Position numbers and translations under genes: made by a program. From the IMG/VR virus record IMGVR_UViG_3300007346_000185, positions 1-26,367 of that record: 26,367 nucleotides of DNA; one strand, 5' to 3'. Positions within the stretch are counted from its first letter, which is position 1, and each line of letters opens with the position of its first letter. The DNA comes from a virus. Shown piece after piece: positions 7,330 to 13,339 of the stretch. Below the pieces are notes generated by a model. It did not search any database and was not told the origin of the DNA. It was given only the letters and a program-made list of their open reading frames with translations.

Positions 7330-7784
7330 TGACATTTCTTTTAAAATACAAAAAGAAACATGAAATGCCTCGTCGCGATGGTGTAAAGTATGCGACCGTA
7401 TATTTACAAGGTGTTCAAAACAAAAAAGATTTAATTGAACACATCAATCGTGCTTATGATGATGTAGTGTATCTTACAGACAATGTAAAAGATACAGCCG
7501 CTATCAGAGAAATGCTAACTGAAGGTATGAAGTTTGGCGGTAGACGAGATCGTAAGAATGTACATAGTCAAAGAAACAAACTGCCGCTATATAAAAGCCA
7601 TATGGACAACATAAGAGAATTTAAAGAATATGTTGAAGTAGAAAATCCAGATGGTGATATACCTGTTCAAATAGTAGAACGATGGAACAAGGCTTTTGCT
7701 AATTGTCATACAAGGCAAATTATGCCATTAGATGTTTCAGGCGTCCCTAAAGGCAGAAACGATAAGTTTGACGACTTCTTTTAA
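7329..7784 (+). CDS. Unknown basic protein, 151 residues
   Basis: AAGGAG site and TAATG overlap with the gene before. The N-terminal part (MTFLLKYKKKHEMPRRDGVK, then YATVYLQGVQNKKDLIEHIN) looks like a small alpha/beta domain. The middle is very basic (GGRRDRKNVHSQRNKLPLYK), then acidic (REFKEYVEVENPDGDIP), and the C-terminal end is acidic and aromatic (DKFDDFF), a shape seen in DNA-binding accessory proteins such as phage SSB-like or host-takeover factors with acidic tips. This is a suggestion only. Confidence 0.6.
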   Translation: MTFLLKYKKKHEMPRRDGVKYATVYLQGVQNKKDLIEHINRAYDDVVYLTDNVKDTAAIREMLTEGMKFGGRRDRKNVHSQRNKLPLYKSHMDNIREFKEYVEVENPDGDIPVQIVERWNKAFANCHTRQIMPLDVSGVPKGRNDKFDDFF

Positions 7785-7793
7785 ATTAAAAGT

Positions 7794-7830
7794 GATGGGA
7801 GGGCTCACTGATATGGGTTACCCTCCCATC
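7794..7830 (+). other. 10-bp perfect hairpin after operon
   Basis: GATGGGAGGG (7794-7803) pairs perfectly with CCCTCCCATC (7821-7830) around a 17-nt loop. No T-run follows, so it is not a standard terminator; it may protect or process the mRNA end. Confidence 0.75.
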
Positions 7831-7873
7831 TATATGCCAAGAACAAGCATACACTAGTATTTAAAAAAAAAGG

Positions 7874-7902
7874 TTGACAAAATAGGCAAAAGATATTATT
7901 AT
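7874..7902 (+). promoter_or_regulatory. Sigma70-like promoter overlapping a start codon
   Basis: TTGACA (7874-7879), exact 17-nt spacer, TATTAT (7897-7902). The -10 box includes the first two bases of the ATG at 7901, so RNA from it would begin near 7909, inside that frame. Confidence 0.55.
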
Positions 7903-8137
7903 GGCAATAACTAGGCACATTAATCACGACAACTGTCCTATAGTAGCAGTTAAAGTTACTAGCGATAACTGTCCTCACTATGCGAAATTATGTTGTGATA
8001 AACACAAAAAGCACATTCAATGGCTCACTAAGGCAGACTTTAAGGCAATCGTAAAACTAACAGGTAAATGCAGAATAAATGGTAAGACATTTACCAAATT
8101 TGATAATAATATTATCAATAGATATATGCGGGGTTAA
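7901..8137 (+). CDS. Small Cys/His-rich protein, possible zinc binder
   Basis: 78 residues, MAITRHINHDNCPIVAVKVT first. Cys and His cluster as CP...DNCPHYAKLCCDKHKKHIQWL (residues 12-42), close to the 'H-Y-A-K-L-x-C-x-x-C-x-K-H-I-x-W-L' pattern of short phage proteins thought to bind zinc. The C-terminal half is basic. There is no ribosome site before the ATG, and the nearest promoter starts RNA inside the frame, so the real start is in doubt; ATT at 7919 or read-through RNA from upstream are alternatives. Confidence 0.5.
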   Translation: MAITRHINHDNCPIVAVKVTSDNCPHYAKLCCDKHKKHIQWLTKADFKAIVKLTGKCRINGKTFTKFDNNIINRYMRG

Positions 8138-8435
8138 AGAACGACCCACCCGCCGTTATTATAACGGGCATTTATAGAGTAATACATATTCTTTTAAACA
8201 CTAGACTCACTAGTGAATTAACTGCGTGTCTGTAGGAAGGCATAAACAGAGAGCGGAGATATGTACTATAAGGTATGATGACCAATCAGAGGGTATAAAA
8301 GGCATTTCGCTGATAAACGATATGGTAGGTATTTAAAAAAAAAGATTTTTTAAATCCCTAAAAAAAAAGCGTTCTGCTCTTCTATATTGATAATCAATTA
8401 TAATATTGTATAAGTGGTATTAATGTATATTGTAG

Positions 8436-8455
8436 TGTTTGGCTAAAGCCAAACA
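8436..8455 (+). other. 8-bp hairpin TGTTTGGC/GCCAAACA
   Basis: 8436-8443 pairs with 8448-8455 around TAAA, with no mismatch. It sits directly against the larger hairpin that begins at 8456, so the two would stack as a tandem. Confidence 0.7.
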
Positions 8456-8495
8456 AAACACACAATTACTCGCTTCGCTCGTAATTGATGTGTTT
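8456..8495 (+). other. 14-bp hairpin with one bulged A
   Basis: AAACACACAATTAC (8456-8469) pairs with GTAATTG-A-TGTGTTT (8481-8495), leaving a single bulged A and an 11-nt loop TCGCTTCGCTC. It is the longest stem in the non-coding region; a T/C-rich stretch follows. Confidence 0.75.
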
Positions 8496-8588
8496 GATTT
8501 CTCTCTTTCTTTTGAGATACATCAATAAGTGGAGATGAAAACAAAGACGAAACTTTAGTTGAGTCTTTCATCTACCTTTAGGTAGATG

Positions 8589-8614
8589 ATTTAAGGTTGA
8601 CAAATACCTTAAAT
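8589..8614 (+). promoter_or_regulatory. Operator-like inverted repeat over the -35 box
   Basis: ATTTAAGGT (8589-8597) and ACCTTAAAT (8606-8614) are exact reverse complements with an 8-nt spacer that holds the rest of TTGACA. A dimeric repressor bound here would block the methyltransferase promoter. Confidence 0.6.
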
Positions 8615-8625
8615 TACACTATAAT
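8597..8625 (+). promoter_or_regulatory. Perfect consensus sigma70 promoter
   Basis: TTGACA (8597-8602), 17-nt spacer, TATAAT (8620-8625). Both boxes and the spacing equal the consensus. It drives the methyltransferase, whose AAAGG ribosome site (8636-8640) and ATG (8649) follow at the usual distance. Confidence 0.85.
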
Positions 8626-8648
8626 AATTACTATAAAAGGATTATTAA

Positions 8649-9860
8649 ATGAAAATACATCACGGTAATAATATTGATATTTTAAAAACATATGATGCCA
8701 ATTCTTTTGACAGCATCATCACTGACCCACCATATGGGATAGAATTTTTAGGTAAAGATTGGGATAAGAATACAGGTGCTGTAGAAACTTGGCAAGAATG
8801 TTTAAGAGTACTAAAACCAGGCGGACATTTATTGGCTTTCTCAGCCGCTAGGACTTATCATAATTTAGCCTCAAACATTGAAAATGTTGGCTTTGAAATA
8901 AGAGATCAATTGATGTGGTTGTATGCTTCAGGTTTCACTAAAGCACAACAAATAAAAGGACAAGAAGGTTGGAAGACTTGTCTTAAACCAGCACACGAAC
9001 CAATTGTAATGGCTCGTAAGCCATTTAAAGGCAGTACATATGCTAATATGGACAAATATGGTGTTGGTGGTTTGAATATTGATGCTACAAGACTTGAATC
9101 AGAACCTTATGAATATTGTGCTGATGTTATAAAAAGAATGACATATTCACAATCAGATCCATCAAAATGGAATGATAGTGATAAACAAATGATTGTAAAT
9201 AACAAAGGCAAATTCCCAATGAATGTATTAGGTGAAGTAGAAGGCTATCAAAAGTATTTCTATTGTCCTAAAGTAAGCAGAGCAGAAAGACATATTGGAT
9301 TCTATACTGAAGATATACCTACAAACCCTGACGCTATGTATGTAAAAGATGAAAATGGTAAATGTGGTGAAAGGTATGAAGCAAGAGTTGAACAAGAAAG
9401 AACAGTACAAGGTGCTTATACACAAACAGGTACACTAAAAAGAATGAAAGACAAAATGTCTTTAAGTGATATGCCAAAACCTTTTCAAGTTAAGCACGGA
9501 TTTGATTATAGAATGCCTAGCAGTAAGAACGAAGATCCTAATGCTCAAATAGGTATAGTAGAAAAAACAAATATTGGTAATAATCACCCCACAGTAAAGC
9601 CTGTTGAATTGATGAAATGGTTAATAAAATTGGTTACACCTAAAAATGGTACTGTATTAGATCCATTTACAGGCAGTGGATCAACAGGTATGGCGTGTGT
9701 TGAATTAAACTATAATTTCGTAGGTTGTGAGATGGATGCCAAGTATGTAGAAATTGCTAAGACCCGTATACAGGGCTGGCAGACGCTGATAGAAAACAAA
9801 AAACCTAAAGAAACTGTTGATAATACATTTGACAGACTATTTGAATATGAAAATCGTTGA
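8649..9860 (+). CDS. DNA amino-methyltransferase (N6-adenine or N4-cytosine)
   Basis: 403 residues. Motif IV DPPYGIEF is at 26-33 and the AdoMet-binding motif I DPFTGSGSTGMA at 338-349, with HPTVKPVELMKWL before it; this order (IV, recognition domain, X, I) is that of the beta class that includes CcrM-like and many restriction-linked enzymes. The reaction is transfer of a methyl group from AdoMet to an exocyclic amino group of DNA. The recognition region is the long stretch between about 100 and 300. No restriction enzyme gene is beside it, so it is an orphan that probably protects phage DNA or alters transcription. Its target is unknown; the absent motifs of this window are worth comparing. 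Strong promoter with operator-like repeat. Confidence 0.9.
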   Translation: MKIHHGNNIDILKTYDANSFDSIITDPPYGIEFLGKDWDKNTGAVETWQECLRVLKPGGHLLAFSAARTYHNLASNIENVGFEIRDQLMWLYASGFTKAQQIKGQEGWKTCLKPAHEPIVMARKPFKGSTYANMDKYGVGGLNIDATRLESEPYEYCADVIKRMTYSQSDPSKWNDSDKQMIVNNKGKFPMNVLGEVEGYQKYFYCPKVSRAERHIGFYTEDIPTNPDAMYVKDENGKCGERYEARVEQERTVQGAYTQTGTLKRMKDKMSLSDMPKPFQVKHGFDYRMPSSKNEDPNAQIGIVEKTNIGNNHPTVKPVELMKWLIKLVTPKNGTVLDPFTGSGSTGMACVELNYNFVGCEMDAKYVEIAKTRIQGWQTLIENKKPKETVDNTFDRLFEYENR

Positions 9861-10119
9861 ACATCCACTAGTAACCAAATACTATTTCACAAGTACACTA
9901 GATATAGATGACTATATGAATGTAACTGTTAATACACGAGAATTTGATAAGTTTATGCTATTACTAGAAAGTCACAACATAACTCATGACAAATTACACT
10001 TTACAAAGTTCGTAGAAGGTAATAAAGAAGTGATTGTAGGTGTTTCAGTAGCAGATTTCTTACACACAGAAGAATTAAAATATGACATCTTAACCTTTAT
10101 GATGGAGAATCAATCGTGA
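9847..10119 (+). CDS. Unknown 90-residue protein
   Basis: I prefer ATG 9847 (MKIVEHPLVTKYYFTSTLDI), which overlaps the methyltransferase end by 14 nt, over a TTG at 9817. Neither has a clear ribosome site, so translation is probably coupled. The protein is acidic, has an alpha/beta pattern (NVTVNTREFDKFMLLLESHN; EVIVGVSVADFLHTEELKYD) and no recognised motif. It could be a small partner or regulator of the methyltransferase, inferred from position. Confidence 0.55.
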   Translation: MKIVEHPLVTKYYFTSTLDIDDYMNVTVNTREFDKFMLLLESHNITHDKLHFTKFVEGNKEVIVGVSVADFLHTEELKYDILTFMMENQS

Positions 10120-10247
10120 AGTGGATATACATAGTGTTATTTTTAATGGTGTTGTTTACATTTAATGCTTGTAGTCCAATCCCGCTGAACAAGTGTGAAA
10201 CATTTGGAGTTAGAACAAATATCGCAAATTGTGTATATACTAAATAG
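10116..10247 (+). CDS. Small lipoprotein, spanin-like candidate
   Basis: GTG start at 10116 with GGAG 8 nt upstream, overlapping the previous stop. The frame gives MKWIYIVLFLMVLFTFNACS, then PIPLNKCETFGVRTNIANCV and YTK. Residues 4-18 are a signal helix and FNAC is a lipobox, so Cys19 would be lipidated; the mature part is only 25 residues with a short proline segment, the size of Rz1-type outer-membrane spanins. The last third overlaps the next gene in another frame. No partner inner-membrane spanin is obvious, so an immunity or exclusion lipoprotein is the alternative. Confidence 0.55.
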   Translation: MKWIYIVLFLMVLFTFNACSPIPLNKCETFGVRTNIANCVYTK

Positions 10248-10386
10248 TGTTATGCACTACATATACATAAAAGATTGGATGCCAAACAAAACTCACCCTA
10301 GAGCCGTACATGAAATGTACTATCTATGTAAGTTACACGCAGAAGTATTGACTCAGATTTTAATGGTTAAATGTAAATTAGACTAA
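10195..10386 (+). CDS. Unknown 63-residue helical protein
   Basis: Reads MKHLELEQISQIVYILNSVM from a GTG at 10195 without a clear ribosome site; a shorter form from ATG 10252 (MHYIYIKDWMPNKTHPRAVH) is possible. It is helical, without a membrane segment, and overlaps the lipoprotein gene by about 50 nt, as overlapping gene pairs in lysis cassettes do. Its stop codon (TAA 10384-10386) lies inside the 14-nt element that begins the second non-coding RNA. Confidence 0.45.
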   Translation: MKHLELEQISQIVYILNSVMHYIYIKDWMPNKTHPRAVHEMYYLCKLHAEVLTQILMVKCKLD

Positions 10387-10698
10387 ATAATATTGTTGGT
10401 AAGGGTTGATCCTTAAGTATTGTTTGACTCCGTAGTTAATAAAACTTTAGGCCATTTGATTATGCTCCTACATATTAAATCCCGCAAACAATCCGTACCA
10501 ATTTTGCAAGTTAAGTGTTTCGCTAGGTTCATTTAATTTGCCCAACCTACAAGTTCTACTTTTAGGTATTTGCATAACAGCAAAAAAACCTAGCATCTTA
10601 TCAAAACAGACAGTAACTCATTCTGAGTTATTTTCAGACATTTGATATTTCCTTTTATATGAGTAAAGATAGGTCCTTAGGGGCCTATCTTTTTTTTT
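10381..10698 (+). ncRNA. Structured non-coding RNA candidate 2 (about 300 nt)
   Basis: No frame and many compatible helices. Outer stem TTGGTA/TACCAA (10396-10401 with 10496-10501); inside it an AAGG/CCTT hairpin and the 8-bp ATTGTTTG/CAAACAAT (10419-10426 with 10485-10492). Next the 8-bp GCTAGGTT/AACCTAGC (10522-10529 with 10587-10594) that encloses ACCTA/TAGGT (10545-10549 with 10563-10567), then TAACTCA/TGAGTTA (10614-10620 with 10624-10630), and last the terminator. It begins with the same 14 nt as the RNA at 4809. No match to tRNA, tmRNA or RNase P features. It may be a free RNA or a leader of the second fibre operon, though a terminator lies between. Confidence 0.6.
10666..10698 (+). 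terminator. Rho-independent terminator
   Basis: 11-bp stem AAGATAGGTCC/GGGCCTATCTT (10666-10676 with 10681-10691, one T-G pair), TTAG loop and T-run to 10698. It separates the accessory region and its RNA from the second fibre operon. Confidence 0.92.
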
Positions 10699-10751
10699 GA
10701 ATAGATAAATAACTATGTTATAACAGTACAATCCTTTAAAGGACAATTAAA

Positions 10752-12200
10752 ATGGCAACAATCGTAACTCGTAGTGGTAAAGGTTCTGCTCTAACTCACA
10801 CAGAGATGGATGCAAACTTTAACAACTTAAATTCAGACAAAATTGAATCAACACTAGCCGCTGATTTAAACACCAATGATAATGCAATTAAAAACACTGG
10901 TGTGAATGGCTATGTTGAAATAGCAAATAGAACACAAATTACACAAAATGTATCAAATAACTTATTACAATTAGAAAACCAAAATGATAGTGGCTTGGGC
11001 TTATCTATTATTGCAGGTAATAGTGACCAAGGTACATATGGCTCACTTGCAATTTTAAGTGTAGCAGACAAAGATTCAAATTTAAGATTTATCGTAAAAG
11101 CCTCTGGTGAGGTTAATGTGTATGACAGTTTAGGCGTAGACAGTTTATTGATCAACAATGCAACTAGTACACAAGCAGAAATTACTACACTAACAAGTGG
11201 ACACGATTTAAATATCAAAACAAATGGCGGTACATTAAGCCTTAATAGTTTGAATTGGCCCGCTTCAGATGGTACAACAGGACAATTTTTAAAAACAGAT
11301 GGCGCAGGTAATTTAACTTTCGCCACAGTAAGCACCACAGCAATTGACAATGTAGTAGAGGATTTGAGCCCACAATTAGGTGGCACATTAGATTGTAATG
11401 GTCAACTTATTGATGATGCTAGTAGAGATTATTTAATTTTAGGTGATAACAATGCCCCTAGTGCCTCTGACTTTGACAGTTTCAGTGCCACTGGTACTAG
11501 AGTACATGGTGTAGTTACAATAAGTGATATTGATGGCACACAAGAAAGCAATAGATATCACAGTAATCCTACACTGAGTAAATTTCAGTTAACAGCAGAC
11601 AGAAATGACAATAATTCAAGATTTAGAATGAATTATGTTGAAGGTGTACTTGAAATGGACGGCTTTGACAGTCATGATGGTGCAGGATCAAACACCACAG
11701 GATTTGGTAAAGGACACCATGGTATGTTCGTTAGTGCAATGGTGCGTAATGCTGGTACACAAGGTACAGGACAAAGTGAAGATACAGTTATTACACAAGT
11801 AAGAGGTATTACAGCCGCTCCACAAACAGCAGGCGGTGGCCCAACTGTTACTGTTAAAGATATGAGAGCGTTTGAAACACAACCTAATATTTTAACAGGT
11901 GATACTATTGAAAATATGTATGGTATTCACTATAGCACAACAGGTGGCGGCACAATTGGTAGTGTATCACACTATAGTTTCTATGGTGCTGAACAACTAG
12001 CAACAGCATATAACCAAGGTGGATTTCAACTGCCCACTTTTAGTGTAGCAACATTAAATACAACATCACCAGCAGTACTAGTACCAAGAAATACAGGTAA
12101 CATGGTGTATTGTTCAGATGAATCAACAGGTGCTCAAGCAGTAATTTGGAATGGCAGTAACTGGGTATTATTAGCAAGTCCTGGTACAACTATTTCGTAA
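10752..12200 (+). CDS. Tail fibre protein, copy B
   Basis: 482 residues, AAAGGA site. The N-terminus MATIVTRSGKGSALTHTEMD (then ANFNNLNSDK) is the common head of marine phage fibres. A 'SLNWPASDGTTGQFLKTDGAGNLTF' repeat-type turn near residue 165 and 'LSPQLGGTLDCNGQLIDDAS' near 205 are typical fibre-shaft elements. Residues about 270-415 are paralogous to fibre A (see 2920). The end (PAVLVPRNTGNMVYCSDES, then TGAQAVIWNGSNWVLL) is a different tip from that of fibre A. The phage thus has two fibres with a shared mid-domain and different ends, which may bind different receptors or form a branched fibre. Confidence 0.8.
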   Translation: MATIVTRSGKGSALTHTEMDANFNNLNSDKIESTLAADLNTNDNAIKNTGVNGYVEIANRTQITQNVSNNLLQLENQNDSGLGLSIIAGNSDQGTYGSLAILSVADKDSNLRFIVKASGEVNVYDSLGVDSLLINNATSTQAEITTLTSGHDLNIKTNGGTLSLNSLNWPASDGTTGQFLKTDGAGNLTFATVSTTAIDNVVEDLSPQLGGTLDCNGQLIDDASRDYLILGDNNAPSASDFDSFSATGTRVHGVVTISDIDGTQESNRYHSNPTLSKFQLTADRNDNNSRFRMNYVEGVLEMDGFDSHDGAGSNTTGFGKGHHGMFVSAMVRNAGTQGTGQSEDTVITQVRGITAAPQTAGGGPTVTVKDMRAFETQPNILTGDTIENMYGIHYSTTGGGTIGSVSHYSFYGAEQLATAYNQGGFQLPTFSVATLNTTSPAVLVPRNTGNMVYCSDESTGAQAVIWNGSNWVLLASPGTTIS

Positions 12201-12212
12201 GGAGAATAATTT

Positions 12213-12911
12213 ATGGCATATTCGTGGCCCACAACTAAAGGTACTACTGAACATTTGGATCAATCAACAGATGATCCTAATGAAGCAAGACCACAGATTA
12301 AGCAAAATATTGAAAATGTAAATAAAATTATTGATAATTTTGCAACAACAACACCTAGCAATGGTGACACTTGGGTATTCAATAGTGCAACAGATAAATT
12401 TGAACCTAGTGCTACTGGTACAGGGCAAGAAGCAACTATTCAATTCACAGGTACAATTTTAGGTACTAAAGCAGTGTTTACAACTGTAAGAGATACCAAC
12501 AGTATATTAACAGAACAAACAGATACAGGTTATGTAAGTGGTACTAGTGTATTGGTTACAGATGGTCAAGTATCCTTTCAATTACCCACAGGCACATATA
12601 GAATTAATTGTGGTGATAGAATTAATGCACAGGATTTAGGTCCTGCACCATCGTGGCAGTTTCAAAAAGTAGACACTAGTGCTGTAGTAACATCAATTTT
12701 TGGAGACAATGACAATCATAATTTAACATTAGCAGGTAGTCAAATATTGTTTCAAAATTTTGACCAAAGAGAATTTACCGTAACAGATGCAACAGACAAA
12801 TATTATTTTAACCCATCTCCAAGCAACTCATGGTGGGTGTATATATCAGGCAGTACACTGGATACAGCATATTTGGAAGATGTAGCGGTAAGAATAACAA
12901 AAATCGCTTAA
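12213..12911 (+). CDS. Fibre-associated protein B
   Basis: 232 residues with an AAGGAG site 13 nt behind the fibre stop. The N-terminal 60 residues are paralogous to the protein at 4286 (LDQSTDDPNEARPQIKQNIE). Residues about 85-232 are a beta-rich domain (YVSGTSVLVTDGQVSFQLPT, then GTYRINCGDRINAQDLG) that resembles the C1q/TNF-like jelly-roll heads of phage fibres. It probably assembles on or next to fibre B. Confidence 0.65.
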   Translation: MAYSWPTTKGTTEHLDQSTDDPNEARPQIKQNIENVNKIIDNFATTTPSNGDTWVFNSATDKFEPSATGTGQEATIQFTGTILGTKAVFTTVRDTNSILTEQTDTGYVSGTSVLVTDGQVSFQLPTGTYRINCGDRINAQDLGPAPSWQFQKVDTSAVVTSIFGDNDNHNLTLAGSQILFQNFDQREFTVTDATDKYYFNPSPSNSWWVYISGSTLDTAYLEDVAVRITKIA

Positions 12912-12928
12912 TAAGGAGAAAATAAATT

Positions 12929-13330
12929 ATGTCAGCGGCAACAAACTATTTAGAATTAGAAATTCTAGATCATTTATTCAGTGTTGGTACATATACCCCA
13001 GGTACATTGTATCTAGCATTGGCAACAGATGCTACAACACCAGATGTTGAAGCAGGTACATTTACTGAAGTATCAGGCGGCAGTTATGCTCGTCAAAGTT
13101 TATCAGGTAAATTTGGCACAGCGGCGGCTAGTGGTAGTATTTCAAATGATGCTAACATTCAGTTTCCCACAGCAACAGCAGATTATGGCACAGTTACTCA
13201 CATTGTAGTAATGGATGCTCTAACTGGTGGTAACGCATTAATTATTCAAGCACTAACTAGTGATAAGACAGTAGAAAACGGCGATACATTCGTTGTTAAC
13301 ACTGGTAACTTAACAGTTAACTTAGACTAA
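12929..13330 (+). CDS. Phage tail fibre-type protein (LALxT family)
   Basis: 133 residues, AAGGAG site. The layout NYLELEILDHLFSVGTYTPG - LYLALATDATTPDVEAGTFT - EVSGGSYARQ - NIQFPTATADYGTVTHIVVM - DALTGGNALI - VENGD is that of a widespread phage family found beside fibre genes ('LYLALxTxxPT...EVxGxxYxRxxxxF...GxVTHxxxxDAxxGGN'). It is a virion beta-sandwich; its usual annotation is tail fibre protein. Confidence 0.72.
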   Translation: MSAATNYLELEILDHLFSVGTYTPGTLYLALATDATTPDVEAGTFTEVSGGSYARQSLSGKFGTAAASGSISNDANIQFPTATADYGTVTHIVVMDALTGGNALIIQALTSDKTVENGDTFVVNTGNLTVNLD

Positions 13331-13339
13331 GGCGTATAA

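Larger units (their letters stand above)
8138..8640 (+). other. 500-nt non-coding, hairpin-rich region
   Basis: No frame longer than about 10 codons with a ribosome site. It holds a short CCGTTA/TAACGG hairpin near 8152, two runs of nine A residues on either side of an all-AT hairpin (ATTTAAAAAA/TTTTTTAAAT, 8331-8340 with 8346-8355), a possible promoter TTGATA-N16-TATAAG (8387-8414), and three stable hairpins at 8436-8455, 8456-8495 and 8568-8589, then the methyltransferase promoter. It could be an RNA gene, a leader or a replication/packaging region. Confidence 0.5.

Noticed and set aside
8331-8355. Terminator at the all-AT hairpin
   Set aside because: The stem has only A-T pairs and no separate T-run; an intrinsic terminator needs a GC-rich stem.
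10381-10698. A tRNA, tmRNA or group I intron in the non-coding segment
   Set aside because: No cloverleaf, no CCA-type end, no tag frame and no intron core motif; it does not interrupt a gene. The absence of TCGA also rules out the usual TTCGA form of the T-loop.
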